A DNA stretch of 64,000 nucleotides from Pyrocephalus nanus (Eukaryota; Chordata; Aves; Passeriformes; Tyrannidae), in the NCBI GenBank assembly GCA_038380795.1, contig CM076277.1, forward strand, positions 5,485,501-5,549,500. Reading direction: 5' to 3'. Position numbers and translations under genes: made by a program. Shown in pieces: positions 1-12,000 of the stretch (positions are counted from its first letter, which is position 1; the number at the start of each line of letters is the position of its first letter). The notes below the pieces were generated by a model. The model was not told where the DNA came from. It worked only from the letters and a program-made list of their open reading frames with translations, and ran no database searches.

Positions 1-108
1 TGCACAGAGATACAGCAATCGCCCCACCAGACTCCAGAGGAGGAGAGGTGAGAGCCCAGAGCTCCGAGGAGCCACAGAGAGGTGTCTCTGGCTCCCAGCT
101 CCCTCTGT

Positions 109-168
109 CAGCTCCCTGGGAGCTGGGCGGGGGAGCTGGAAGGAAATCAAGCAGGTTTTCAAACCTGC
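109..168. repeat. two adjacent perfect palindromes
   Basis: CAGCTCCC-T-GGGAGCTG occupies 109-125 and GCAGGTTT-TC-AAACCTGC occupies 151-168. Each has 8-bp perfect arms with a one- or two-base centre. The centres are too small for a comfortable hairpin loop, so symmetric protein-binding sites or a short cruciform are as likely as an RNA structure. No function is assigned. Confidence 0.6.
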
Positions 169-656
169 CTGGCAGGCAGTGAAAATCCAACCTGGTTTCT
201 GTCAGTTTTGCAGAAAATGTCATATTCCCCCATGCATCCAAGCTGGGATCAACAGGAAATGCTTTTCCTTTCCTGTGAATATTTTTGAGATTTCAAAAAC
301 TTCCCTGGTACGTACTTTGAAATTTTTTTTATGATTTTCACAAAATGAAAATCGAGGGTTAAAAAAAGCTTGGGATGGGTCAGTTAAAAATTCTGTTTCA
401 AAAACATTTCTTAGGGTTTTTTTTTCCAATACAAACCATTGACTGACACAAATTATGCACCTCTGAATACTTCCACTTTAAAAATCTGTCATATTCAGGG
501 GAATAATGTCCTGTTCAACAACAGTTGTACTCATATTATGAATGTCAGTCTGCTTCATTTAGCTATTACTGAGCATGCAGAAAGTTGTAAAAACTGGAGG
601 GTTAGTTCTTAAGCCTGTTTGTACCAGTGTTTATGTGCAATGTCTGTTCCATTTCC

Positions 657-662
657 AATAAA
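657..662 (+). terminator. possible poly(A) signal AATAAA
   Basis: A canonical AATAAA sits in a context resembling the end of a 3' UTR, with a TG-rich stretch just upstream (roughly 618-648). No clear GT-rich downstream element and no coding exon upstream in the window back it up. If it is real, a + strand gene would end just inside the left edge of the window. AATAAA hexamers are common by chance in AT-rich DNA. Confidence 0.2.
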
Positions 663-3567
663 ACAACCCTAAAAGCACAGATCAGACCCTGCAGAAAATA
701 TCACTGGCACATAGGCTTGCTTGCTTATGGCAAGCAATCCTTTACTAAAGATTTCACACTGGCTATTACCTTGAAAAACAGCTACGAATAATCCTCTGAA
801 GGTCTCTTTCACCCTAGCAAAGTAGGAAGGATTTGTTAGTCATGACCAGATTCTTCCTTCTGTCACTTTGCCAGGTTCCTGAGAGAGGCTGCTCCAGTCA
901 AAATCCACAGTGCAAGGCACAGTAACTTCCCAAATCCTCCTGCCTGGCCCACTTTCAGCCCAGATAAGGAAAGGGTTTGGTGCTGCTAAGTGCTCCCTAG
1001 GCAACACACCTCACTGAGGTTTACAGCCTGGAAAACCATGTCAGAACCAGACATTTATTAGACTGAACCCCAAATTCAGGGGGTTACATTTAGACAGGCA
1101 GACTGAGGTGTTATGGAAGGTAATGTGGCCTCATGGGAAGACATGATCAACTTCCACTTCAAGCAGGTATTTGGTGAGAGGAATTACCAAAGAAATACCA
1201 GGCTTTTGAGCAAGACCTACTTTCTCACTTCCTCCCCAGCTCAGCCCAGTGATAGATCCGAGTACAAGTTAACTTTTACCTCCCCTCCAAAAAAATCATT
1301 ATGTCTTTGACCTTTACAAACAAAACAAGAAAACAAACCACAGTCACAGGCCACTCTTAAACAATGCCTGGGCTTGATCCAGTCACTGCTTTCTGTTTGG
1401 AAAGGGAGAGTAATCCCTGCAAATGCACAAGCCAGTCATGTGTGTAAATACAGGGAGCAGGCAGAGCCCTGTCGCCAAAACCACCACCGAGCCCAGGTGT
1501 CACAGAGCAGCTCGTGTCTATTACTGGTGATGACAGAACAATTAAGCAGCTAATTATTTTTCTAAAGCACAAAAATGAGGCTGCTTTAAGCTCCTTGGGA
1601 AAGAGTCAAGGAATTATCTTCCAGAGGGCAGCTCAAAAGAAATTTATTCCTCTCCATGTGGGGAACCTAACCTTTAGTTCTCAAACTGGGCACATAAATT
1701 CGGGCAGTTTCACATGACCACCTCTCCTCTAGTCATCCTCTGTTGATTTTTGTACAGTTTATAGTTTCCTGGATGTGATGGACAACTTATTTGACCTTCT
1801 GCATAACACAAAGCCATGGATTTCCCCCCAGTTTCCACTGCAATAAGCACAACATGGTGGCTGCTGCATAACACTAAACAGAAACATGTTTGGAAATGCC
1901 CAGCCAAGGCCCCACGTGCCTGAGGGGGAATGGGCTGTGCAGAAGCAAGAAATGCCCACGGGTGGTATTTAAGAGGATCAAGGCTGAAAGAGCCATTGCA
2001 CAGCCCTGTCCCACACCCACTGCAGGCCTTGAAGTGGGCACTGAAGTGTGGTCATAGCAATCCTGAGAGGGGGCATCGTGGGAAAGAAGGAGAAGGTTCC
2101 CTCGATCAATAGGAACATGCACAGAGCCCTGGGAGAGGCTCCCTGAACCCACTCTCCAGACCAGGATAACTCTCTGTGCAAACAAACAACCAGGAAGCCT
2201 TCCAGAACAAGTGGGGCCCCAGGCACACAGAACACCTGGTGGTTTGGCGTACCATGAGAGAGCTTAGATAAACAGTTCCAAAAGTATTCTGGGACTGGGG
2301 AGAGTATTCCCAGAATCACATGTGACATTTAAAACACGATCTTGTGCCATAGGTTGGTGTTGAGGGAGATGAAAGTCCTGGTTGCAGAGGGGGCAGTGGG
2401 CACACCCTCCCAGGGAACACAGCAGGATCTACCCCAAATCTGTTCTCCTTCACCTGCCATGGAAGGAGGCCTTGGCTGGAAGCCAGCAGAACAGGACAGA
2501 TGTTAAATATTGAAAGATAATCACTTTAGGTCACAGAAAACCCCCAAATATCCAACCCCCAAAATGAATCTGAGCAAGCCAAATTAATTTGCATCCTCTT
2601 TTATGGTGCTTTTAGGATTACCACTAGTGTGAAACATTTATAGTGTAGTAGTTTGGTGACAGATCTGAAAACACTGTGCAAAGTGCTGTGCAAATGTGGA
2701 TCCACTCAGCATGTCTTTGGAATCATGTTCACTGGTACATACATAGAATCTGGGAATGTCCTGACTTGGAAGGCACCCACTAGGATCATCAAAGTCCATG
2801 CCCTGCACAGGACAGCTCCAAGAATCCCACTGTGTGCCTGAGAGCACATACATGGATTACAGAAAATAACCCCCAAACCACTCGAAATTACCTCCTGAAC
2901 CTTTCTCTTGAGGTATATATTAACGTCAGTGGCTTTCCAGGACTTGTGGTGCAATCAGGTGCTGGAGAGTGTCTGGATTTTGGAGTGGTCAGCTTTGCTA
3001 AGGGGACAAAGTGCTCATCCGTGAGCAAACAAAATAAATAAGGCAAAAGCTAAGGCCGGGCTGAGCCCACCCATGTCATCTGCCAGCTCACGGGGCTGAG
3101 CTGATCTCCCCGCAGTGGAACTTTGCCAGGCTCAAACAAAGAAACCCCAGAGTTCTGGGCAGCAGAGCCAGGGCCAGGGGCTGTGCAGGAGGTGTTGGGC
3201 TGGAGCACCGGCTCCCGTGTGTCCCAACTGCAGAGAGCAGAGCAGAGCACAGGGAAAGCAGCACAATGGGAACAAACCAGGCAGGAACAGGAAAGCCAGA
3301 GCAGCTCTAAATGTCTCAAATGCAAGGGTTTGGTTCAGGCAAGTAAGGCCAGATTTATGGGATTTGAAAGAGAAGGGAAAAGGAAGACAAAGTTACGTTC
3401 CAGGTAATGTTCTCACTGTATTTAAATGAGGCATTACATACTGCAGAGGATGAAGGAGCTAAGAGCTTCCTCACCCAACTTAGAAAACTTATCTGTTCCT
3501 CAGGTCTCAAAATTCAGTAATATTCCATGAATTTCCTTTAAAACAATTATTATCTAATGATTCTCAC

Positions 3568-3705
3568 ATGAGACTGAGTTGTGTTTTCTATTCCCAGCAG
3601 CAAATGATACTGGACAAATAACTGAGCTGACTTGTGCCTCGGTTTCTCTTTCCCCAAAATGGGGGAAATCACCTTTTCTGAAGCACAGCTGTTTGGATTA
3701 AGAGC
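3568..3705 (+). repeat. MIR/CORE-SINE fragment
   Basis: An old degenerate SINE in sense orientation. The order of recognisable blocks matches the MIR 3' half: TTCTATTCCCAGC near 3587, then GACAAATAACTGAGC (the MIR 'gggcaagtcacttaacc' region), then GTGCCTCGGTTTCTCTTTCCCC, AAAATGGGGG, and later GCTGTTTGGATTAA matching the 'gttgtgaggattaa' block. The assignment rests on memory of the MIR consensus; divergence is high and the ends are approximate. Confidence 0.7.
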
Positions 3706-6695
3706 AAGTTAAGTCTGCAAATTTAAACCACTGTCACTGACATGAAACCAGTCATTAGCTGGCCTGGATGTTGAACATTCTTAAAAACATCCCCTCGAAC
3801 AATCAATAACCAAGTTACCCATAAAGTCTGTATTTCATAAAAGATCATTCAGCTTAATGCTAGTGGGGGGTAGAAAGCAGAGTTGGTCATGGAAGAACAT
3901 GTTGGAGGATAAATTTCCTCCCTGCTGTGTAAAGTTCAGGTTTCCCTGAATTTTGGAGCGAAGAGGCCTGTTGTGAACCACATGCCTTTTGGGCTTCACA
4001 GGAGATTCCCACCCAAACCTCCATGTTTTACTAACCCAGGGACCTGTCCACTGCCCAAACCAGAAAACGCTTTCACAAAAATGACCTTGGAAAAAGCATC
4101 CTTCCTTTATCCGGTCAAGAGAAAAGCTAGAAAACCAATAAAATTTTTGGAATGAACTATCACCAGGACACTTTCCAGAGGCCAAATGTGCACAGATGTT
4201 ACACATCTGCACAACCAGCCCTTCCAGAAATATCTGCTTGTTGATAAAGTACTAAAATTACAAAACCAGCTTAAATGATGGAGTTTGTTCTCTTTGATCA
4301 GGTTTGGCTGTTCTGTTCTAGCTGGTTGTTCACAAGTCTTCACACACATGTACATTGCTGTGGGATTATTTCCTACTTCACTGAAATCCTCTGGGTTCTG
4401 ACATTACAGTGCATAACTCCCAAAGCATGTGGCCCACAGGACAGGAGGCTGGAGATGGAGCATGGCAAAACCAAGCCTGGCACTTTGTTACAACAGGGCT
4501 TCATTTCATTCTTTCCAGAAGGGCACACGCTGACCACAGAGTACAGTATTGCACTTGAAAGGCTGACGTGATCCTTGTCATAGGCAGACATGATCTTCCA
4601 CATGAAGGCCTTTTCCAACATCCTAATTGTTTCTAGATGATTCTGATTAGGAAATTTAAGATTTTTCTGCCCTTTGGAAGATCCGTTTGTTACCATTTAC
4701 TCTGAGAACCCTGGCCCACCTCAGGCCATGCAGCCATGCCAGTGTGCCTTGGAACTCACAGAGGTCTTGACAGGGAAATCCAAGCTTAACTACTCATGGA
4801 GGAACTTTGTGTCCAGAATTTATAAGCAGAATTTTGAACGTGTGTATGAGTTCCTAGAGGAATTCACTAGGATAGAATACATTAGGCACTTTGGAAATTT
4901 CTGGTCTGTTTTACTCTAGTCCACAAAAATTTGCTCAGTTCAGAGGCTGGGGTTGAGACCCAGTGGAATGACAGTCTGAAAAATGACAGTGTTCAAAGGG
5001 TAGGAACTACCTGAAAAACAAGTTGAAAAAAGCAGTATCAAGAGTTTCATCCCATGTTAGAGCAGAACTATGTGTTGGCAGGTGGCCCACGCGGGTCTTA
5101 GGCTGGGTTTCTGATAAGGCAGTGGGGAGGAGAGTGGGGGAGACTTGTACTGGTGTTCCAGAGGTGGAACAACTGGCTGGAAAGAAGCTGCATTGATAAA
5201 TTAGACTAGCAACCCCTCACTGCAGCTTAATGCCTGAGGCCAAGGCTTCCCGAAAGTGGGACACTGCGGCTCTGCTCTGGAGCAAACAACGATGTGAAAA
5301 CGCCTCGCGCTGGGTCAAGCCTCGCGAAAATGACAACGTATGCTTAAAATAAACAAAAAAAATGAAAGAAAAAGGAACATGGAAAGGTCAGTCCACCCAC
5401 TCAGCCATCCTTTCATACTAACTGCTAATAGCATGGAGATGGGGGTACAACATATTTATTTTTAGTGCTGCTGTTTGCTTACAAACTGCAGCTCCCTGAA
5501 ATATGAGGTCACTGAGGTCAGAGACAGGTTACATTTTTTCAGCAAAGGTCCCATCCAATTGAAACTTTTTTCCCTACTGGGTCCTGACAGGAGCACAAAT
5601 TTCAGAGATTTGGAAAGACTGACTGAAATTCTCTCCTTTCTCCAAAGGACTTAATCTCAGAGTCAAGAGGATCTGATAGAAATTCCCTCTGAAACAGAGG
5701 GGAGCAGAACTGCAGGTCGGGATTTACGGGACCCTTCAACACCAAATGGATGGTGGAGATCTACAGAAAGAATGGAGGGATTAAATCCACGTGGGCAATG
5801 AAACCCCACTGACAACTAGAGATGGAGAATGAAAAATGTCCCCTCAAGTATCTTTTGGTGTTCTGGTTAGACAGTTTGGAGAGTGACTTTGTGCAGATTT
5901 GAGAGGAGATGGTTGCCAGTTCCCAGAACTTCAGGCATCCTTGGAAGGATGAGGAGGCTCTGCACATAAGTGTCACAGAGAAGGCTGTGCCGCAGTTCCA
6001 GAATGATAATAATGCCATGAACGACCCTGAAAGGAAAAGGTGAACTGTAATAGGTCCTAGAGCCCAGTATTAGGAGCAGGTTACACTCACAACAGTGTTG
6101 CCACATTTAGATGCACAAATGGGAAAGAGAAACAAGGAGTGAGGCCATGGCTGTCCTACAGTCGGTGCTGCACCCAAAGGAGTGGATTTGAGCAGGAGGA
6201 AAAGATTACTCAGCAGACCCTTACCAACACCAGAGTGTGGACAAACAACAGGGAGGCTCCTCACTAAACTTCCCCCACCCACTATAAGGCAATTTTATCC
6301 AAGACCCTCCGATGCCCCTGTGGCAGCATTCACTGAGTCACACCCTGGGTGCAGGGGCTCTTCCTTCTCCTTTTCTTCCACTGGAGGCCCCTGCCTTGGT
6401 GGAGAAGCCTTTTCCTTCCCTGATTTTTCGAGCTGCTGACTTAACGGTTTCCTTTTTTTTCTGTGAAAACATAGCAAAAAGGAGTAGCCCCAGCCTGGCC
6501 ACGGGGAAGAGGGGTGGGTACTTTACCAGAACCCTCTGTGAGACTCAAGACCCTTCCCCCATGACCATGATTTTCCCACGTGATGATTTCCAGAGAAGAA
6601 GGCCAGGCAATTAGGAGGGAGGATTAACGACGAAAATTGGGTTGTCAGGGCCCATGCAACTTCAGTGTGTGTTTTTGTTTAAATCTCAAACCAAA

Positions 6696-6717
6696 GGGAG
6701 GGGGGGGATGGACAGGG
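6696..6717 (+). other. G-quadruplex motif
   Basis: The G tracts here (GGG, then a run of eight G after one A, then GGG after seven bases) satisfy the pattern of four G3+ tracts with loops of 1-7 bases. Three of the four tracts come from the long G run, so the fold could slip. No gene start is recognised nearby. Confidence 0.5.
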
Positions 6718-6846
6718 AAGATGTGCTGCAGCCTGATACTGCCCACCAAGGAAAAAGGTTCTGCTTGGATCAGAAATAACTCCCCTAAAGATGAAGAGAA
6801 CAGAGTTACCTGTAGGAGATTCTGAACCCAGTTAATGTGTGCTCAC

Positions 6847-7152
6847 CTCGGTGCTCCAGACACACAGCGGGGAGGGGACGGGCAAGGAGTGTCTGCCAGA
6901 GCTGCTCGTGCTGTGCCCAGCAGAGTGGAACTGAGCTTAAGGAGTACAGCACTGGAAAGTATTCCCACATCACCAAGGAGGCTCCTGCTGGCCCAAGGAG
7001 GCACAGCAGAGTGAGCCAGCTGGGGATAGTCCTGTGTTCCAGGGACACTTCAGCCCTGTGTGTACATTGCCCCTGGATGGGAGGTTGATTAGTGGTCAGG
7101 CACAATGACACCCCTGCCTTTCCTTTGAACCCCCAGCATGTGCAAGAAGCAG
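6847..7152 (-). other. candidate internal exon, unassigned
   Basis: On the minus strand a long pyrimidine tract (CCCCCCTTCTCCTTCCTCC) ends in GGGAAACAG just above 7152, and a strong donor GAG|GTGAGC falls at 6846-6841. The interval is 306 nt, exactly 102 codons, open in one frame, and both ends are phase 1, as in many extracellular-module exons. The peptide is cysteine- and tryptophan-containing but matches no domain I know. The acceptor tract is separated from the AG by a short G-rich interruption. The coincidence of features is suggestive, yet a chance open frame of this length is not rare in this fairly GC-rich stretch. Confidence 0.2.
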
Positions 7153-8374
7153 CTGTTTCCCAGGGCAAGGAGGAAGGAGAAGGGGGGAATGCCAGCCATG
7201 AGACTTGGTCCAAAAAAGATGGAAAACACATCCATCTCTGTTTCTAATTTTAGTCACTTTCTGAGGCCATCAAACACAAGATACTATTCTGCTCACCAAA
7301 CCACAAATTTAGGAAGTGGCTAAATCCTGAGGAGAGTGTGATACTGCTCTCATCTGTGCATACAGAAATCACATGCTCACCAGGGCCATCAGCTGGGCGG
7401 TGGCTTCTGTGAAGGAACATCACTGGCTTGTGTTACTCACCAAGGCCTCATTCCTTCTCTTCCCTACTCCTGAAGCTTCAGAGTAGGCCAGGAGCAGCAG
7501 ATAACTCCTCTTATTTGTTTACCTTCCCTTTTGTCATCCTTCAGAACATGGGAGGGAGGCCACAGACTCTGTCACCCTTGCCAATAACTGGCTCTAGAGT
7601 GCTAATGACCTTGGGGTCCAGATGATCTGGATCAGACTGGAATGAGCCAACTGGGAAAGCTTGTATGGCATCATCTGTCATCTTCGGCCTGGGTTTGTCC
7701 TGAGCCAAAGTTATGCAAACAGCTCATGATCTGAGGCCAGTGACAGACCATTACTCACAAGCTGACCTCCCTCAGCACTAAAGTTTGAACTCTTCATCCA
7801 TCACCTGCTTTGACAGCTCTTTTTGGTCAAATGGAGGGGCACGTTGCTGTAGGACAATAGTGCAGTCAGAACTGGACAGCACTCTTGAATTAGATGTGTG
7901 AGAATTAGAAACATCTTCGAGCCATTAAGGAGAAATAAAAATATTCTTGTTTTGCTCTGGTGCTTACCAAGATGCTTCAAGTTAGAGAGATACTCCCTTT
8001 TTCAAACTGGGGGAACTTCTCATTTACCACAGGGTAAAAGTAAGGACATGTGGCAAATCACAGCATAGATGCTGTGCAGGAAGAACACACCTCACCTTAC
8101 CTTACCCTACAGTAACATAATCACATCTCCATACCCATAGAAATAATTAGTTTTAATGCTCCCTTGGGACTGTTTAATACTACATTATGCTGTCTGGAAG
8201 AAGTTTAAAATCAGGTGATCGATCTCTCTGGTTTAATATGAAGAAAGCCTTTATGCTCAGAGTGTTCAGGCTTTTTGAAAGCAGTGACTGTGAGACAAGT
8301 GACACCTTTCAAATATCTCAGCCCCATCTCACAGCAGTGTTCTGGGACACCCAGAGAACTGTGCGTTTCAATAC

Positions 8375-8394
8375 TTTTTTTTTTTTTTTTTTTT
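8375..8394. repeat. 20-base T homopolymer
   Basis: An uninterrupted run of 20 T lies about 200 bp left of the CpG island. No retroelement body can be seen on either side, so it is best treated as a simple repeat. It could mark the tail of an antisense retrocopy, but there is no other support. Confidence 0.85.
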
Positions 8395-8472
8395 GTAGAG
8401 GCAAGAGCTACTCCTAATTAATTCCCTGTGCGGGTGCTAAATTGGAATCCACTTTGGAAGCAAGTAAAATTA

Positions 8473-8480
8473 ATTTGCAT
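8473..8480. promoter_or_regulatory. octamer (POU-type) motif at island edge
   Basis: ATTTGCAT, the reverse of the octamer ATGCAAAT, sits just left of the CpG island. It belongs to a 14-base word, AAATTAATTTGCAT (8467-8480), that also occurs at 2581-2594. TAATT next to an octamer is a typical POU/homeodomain composite, but short AT-rich words like this also arise by chance. Confidence 0.25.
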
Positions 8481-8559
8481 TACAACGCTTATATCCTGGA
8501 AGAGTATCCACGCCACTGGGGAACAGCGATCCACTTAAAATTCTCACACGTAAATTAAT

Positions 8560-9010
8560 GACTCCGCATGAACAAACCATTTTTGAGCCACAGGGAGAGA
8601 AAACCCATCGCCCGATTCCCAGACGGTCCACGGGGTCTCTGTACATCTCTGGTAGGGGTGAGCGGTGCGGGGTCAGCTCGGTCCGCCCGGGACCCGCCGC
8701 TGCCCCCCCGCACCCCGTGGGCTCCGTCCCGCCCCGTCCCGCACCGGCCCGCGCCCGCCGGCCGGGGATTTCCCCGCTCCGCTCGGCTTCTGGGAAGCGG
8801 GAGCACATGGGGGCGGGTTACTGTCACTGCAACCCCGTGTGGTAACCGGGACACAGCCCTGGGCGGCTCCCCGCGGATGGAGCGCGGGGCTCTGCCCCGG
8901 GGGCTCTGCCCGGGACCCCTCGGTCGGTCCCCTGGTCGGGGCGCTCGGCGGCGATCGCAGGCTGGGATGCTTGGAGCTGCATCCCGGCACGGGGGTGCAC
9001 AAGTACACAC
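8560..9010. promoter_or_regulatory. CpG island, orphan promoter candidate
   Basis: Base composition changes abruptly from AT-leaning to strongly GC-rich, with dense CpG (core about 8640-8960), then falls back by about 9020. It holds an Sp1-type GC box (GGGGGCGGG, 8809-8817), a consensus kappa-B site (GGGGATTTCC, 8764-8773), a STAT-type TTCTGGGAA (8788-8796) and clustered CCCGCCCC. Avian CpG islands of this kind usually mark promoters. The long open frames inside (up to about 200 codons, on both strands) follow from the scarcity of stop codons in GC-rich DNA and are arginine/proline/glycine-rich; I do not call them genes. Transcription direction is unresolved: donor-like sites exist on the + strand (GGGTGAGC near 8658, GTAACC near 8842), and a good donor at 9915 could serve a + transcript. 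Confidence 0.65.
8728..8750 (-). other. minus-strand G-quadruplex motif in CpG island
   Basis: Four C tracts on the + strand (8728-8730, 8732-8735, 8738-8740, 8748-8750) give a minus-strand motif with loops of 7, 2 and 1 bases. G4 motifs are frequent in promoter CpG islands, so this fits the promoter reading rather than adding a separate function. Confidence 0.5.
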
Positions 9011-12000
9011 ACTGTTCGCCTCTCCCGGAGGCTCCCCCAGCTCCTCCGGTTGCACTCACACGCACCCTAGCACCTGGATCTGCCGCTTCCCATCCAGGCA
9101 GGATGGCACCGCCTGTCACTCACCGGAAAACACGAGTCACACATGAGTTGTGGGGCTTTCTGCACTTGCAGGCTGACATCCCTCCCCCTGCAGACGTGGG
9201 AATCTCATGGTACATCTGCTTTCACTTTTGCATTCAAGTGACCTACATTGTGAGCAGTCACTTGGAATCACATTGCCTTCCCAGCTGATTTTGAGATCAG
9301 ACTCTCAGACACAAGGCACTGTGTTCTTACCCTGCTGCCCTTGTTTGCTGCACATGCCACGGGTCGGGCGAGCTGCTGTGCTGCTCACCCTGAGCCTGGA
9401 CATCAGCTCTGGCTTGGAGCCTGGTCATGAGGGAGGAACACTGTGAGTGTGCTTGAAGCATTTGACTTAGCACAAGGCAAGTGTCATGTGGAACAATTAA
9501 ATCCAAAATGTGCTCAAGCACAGCCTGACTGGACTAAAGCACCACACTGCGTGGTCTGGGTCACCGGTGTGGGACGGCAGAGGTGTGGGATGGGCTGTGC
9601 ATGGACCCAGCTCACCTGCACAGTGCTCAGGTTATAAGCAACAGTCAGTAATGAAGTGAACAAGCAGCTGCTTTGGTGCCAGTCTGTAGCGGCCGTGGCT
9701 CAGTTCTGAGCATTCCAGAGCAGCTCCAGCACAATCTGGGAAGCACCTATTGAGCGGTGTGTTGGGTATTGCTCAGATGTGTGCTTAACAGGAAATAGGA
9801 ATAACGCTCTTAATTTTTAAGCAGTGTTTCCCGAACCATTTGAAAATGTAGGAGCCTTGGAGTGCAGGCACATTTCCATAGGGATTCTCAGCGGTGGCAC
9901 TTCAAAGGCAGGAGGTGAGTAAGCCTCACATTTGCATGTGCAAGCAGCACTCACACGTCCCTAGCACGGCCTGGGGTTCAGCCTGCTGTTATGCAGTCAG
10001 CATGCACTGAAATTACTGTAATTGTACTTCCAAATTAAAGCATGCACCAAACCTTTTAATTTGTGTAGAGATCACTGTTTAATTACCTGCACCGTGCTAT
10101 AATCTAACTTCAAGAAAAATCATCCTATAACAGTATATACAGGCATATAACCACCTGTGTCTATGCTTTGTGTAAATAGGAGTATGAGCTGATGTATTCT
10201 GTGTAGCCAAAAACAGTGAAGAAGTCTGGGGTCTGCATAGCACTGCATGCAAAAATTAAAATAAATTAGTATCCCAATGGGCCCTTTTATAAAATATCTA
10301 ATGTAGAGAGAGTTATGTGCACTCCATCACTCGACATCTCTACCTTTTCTTTTTTGATGGTAGAATTATATCTGAATTTACACCATTTTTCTTGGCTGGG
10401 AGCATCTCTAGAGATCTGCATAATTTTTGCCTGCAATCACAGACACACATATTAAGAAGAAAACTACTGAGGTTTTACAGAAATCAAAGGCTATTTCTAT
10501 ACTTTTCTGTGAGTCCATAACAGCTCCACGATCCCACAGAAACCCAGATCACTTGTTTCAAGAGGTGACACTGATCCATCTAAAACCACACTGTGGAAAG
10601 AATCCCTTATTTTAAGCCCTGCAATTGGTACTTGTGCATTCAAATATTAAATGATCCCTTTCTAGCCTTTTGTCCTGCTCTGAAGTGCTCCCAAGCACTG
10701 AATCAGTTCTGTACCACCTCGACACAGTCCTCACGGACAGCATTGCCCGTTCTCGGCACAGCGGGATGGGAACAGGCTCCTGCAACACAGTTTCCAGGCT
10801 GCAGCTCCTCTCTTAGCGCTCCTTCTTGGCTGTTTAGGAATTGAAGGGTAAGGCTCCCTGTCCAGAACTAGTTATAGAGATCCCACTTGTGAAACACAAG
10901 AAATGTATTTTCCGTGCTGGTCACCAATAAACCGCAGCACATCCGATATCCGGCCTCCAGCTGCAACCCCCCAGCTCAGCCATCCCCTCCCTCAAGCACC
11001 TCTGCTGTTGTGCAATGACACAGACAGGGAAAATAATTCTTTCTTAACTCTTGCAGCTGAACTCTTTGCACTCTGCAGCATGAGACTGGATCATACTGTT
11101 CATTACCTTATCTTCCCCAACTACGCATTACTAATGGTCTAAAAATTAGCCAGGCCTTCTGTAAAAATCCACCCACTCAGCTGGTGCCTTTGACTCAGTT
11201 GAATGGCAGTGCTGGGGCTGACACATTTAAAACCCCCATGTACCTCCCCAGTGCAAAAACAAGGCGCACTCTTACGGAACCTGTCGGTCAGGGCCCAACT
11301 TTGGCACTCGGTGTTTGTGCTGCACCCAGCACAGCTGAGTTTCAGGTGAGCAGCTGGGACTCTCCAGCACCACTCTCAAACACACAGATAACCTGAATTT
11401 TGCTCAGAGGGTGTTCTCCAGCATCAGCCCATGATCACATACAGTGATTTCAGTTAGCAAGGTGCTGACCACTCTCAGTGTGAAGCTCAGCCCGATAGGC
11501 TTCACGGGGGGATGAAGCTGGTGGTTCCAGCAGCATGCAAAACTAATCTCTTTTATTAGAAACTCTTACCTGAAAACAGTTCAAACCATGGCCCTTCAAT
11601 TATAGTAGACTCCCTTGCACCTAGCAGGGAGCTCAAGCATAACACAGTCTATAAAAACCAAGTTGTTCTTCAGGCCCTGAAACTAAAACATCTGCTCCGG
11701 CAATTAAATACAGCAAAAATTTCAAAGCATTACTATAGTCAACATAATTAAATAACAAAGAGATCTAAGAAGCCACTGAGAATACAAGGTTTGACATATT
11801 TAGTCTTGACAGAGGTTCTCCAGGTGTGTTCCCAGGTCCACTCTAAACTTTGTGGTGACATATGCAACAGGAAAAAAAAAAGATTGTTTATTTTGGGCTT
11901 GATAGTCATGGCACTTGTAAAGCTCAGACACTTGGCAAAAATACAACAGTGCATGAAAATCATGTGATTTCAGGCAAAAAAAATTCATCATCTGCTTAGC

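Larger units (their letters stand above)
1..3567. other. unique non-coding sequence
   Basis: No gene is recognised here. The short open frames overlap on both strands, lack recognisable domains and look like chance. The stretch holds two small perfect palindromes (109-168), a possible AATAAA signal at 657-662 and an octamer-type motif at 2587-2594. Around 3115-3400 there is a moderately GC-rich patch with a weak acceptor (CCCCGCAG, before 3117) and a good donor (CAG|GTAATG near 3402). That could be a non-coding exon, but nothing decides it. Confidence 0.5.
3706..8374. other. unique non-coding sequence
   Basis: No gene or clear repeat is recognised across this stretch, apart from the G4 motif and the candidate exon listed separately. 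A small CpG cluster with two CTCGCG words lies at about 5260-5340 and is too short to be called an island. A short run of CCTTA repeats lies near 8094-8108. Open frames in both directions are short and unrelated to anything I recognise. Confidence 0.5.

Noticed and set aside
3115..3429. Overlapping 94- and 104-codon frames ending near a CAG|GTAATG donor
   Set aside because: Two frames open over the same Gln/Arg/Ser-rich sequence indicate composition rather than coding; the acceptor is weak.
8568..9288. Open frames of about 150-207 codons on both strands in the CpG island
   Set aside because: GC-rich DNA has few stop codons; the products are Arg/Pro/Gly-rich, overlap on both strands and show no domain, so they are compositional.
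9821..9915. hAT-like terminal word (CAGTGTTTCCCGAACC) or a 91-nt exon
   Set aside because: No matching inverted terminus or 8-bp target duplication was found, and the acceptor before it lacks a pyrimidine tract.
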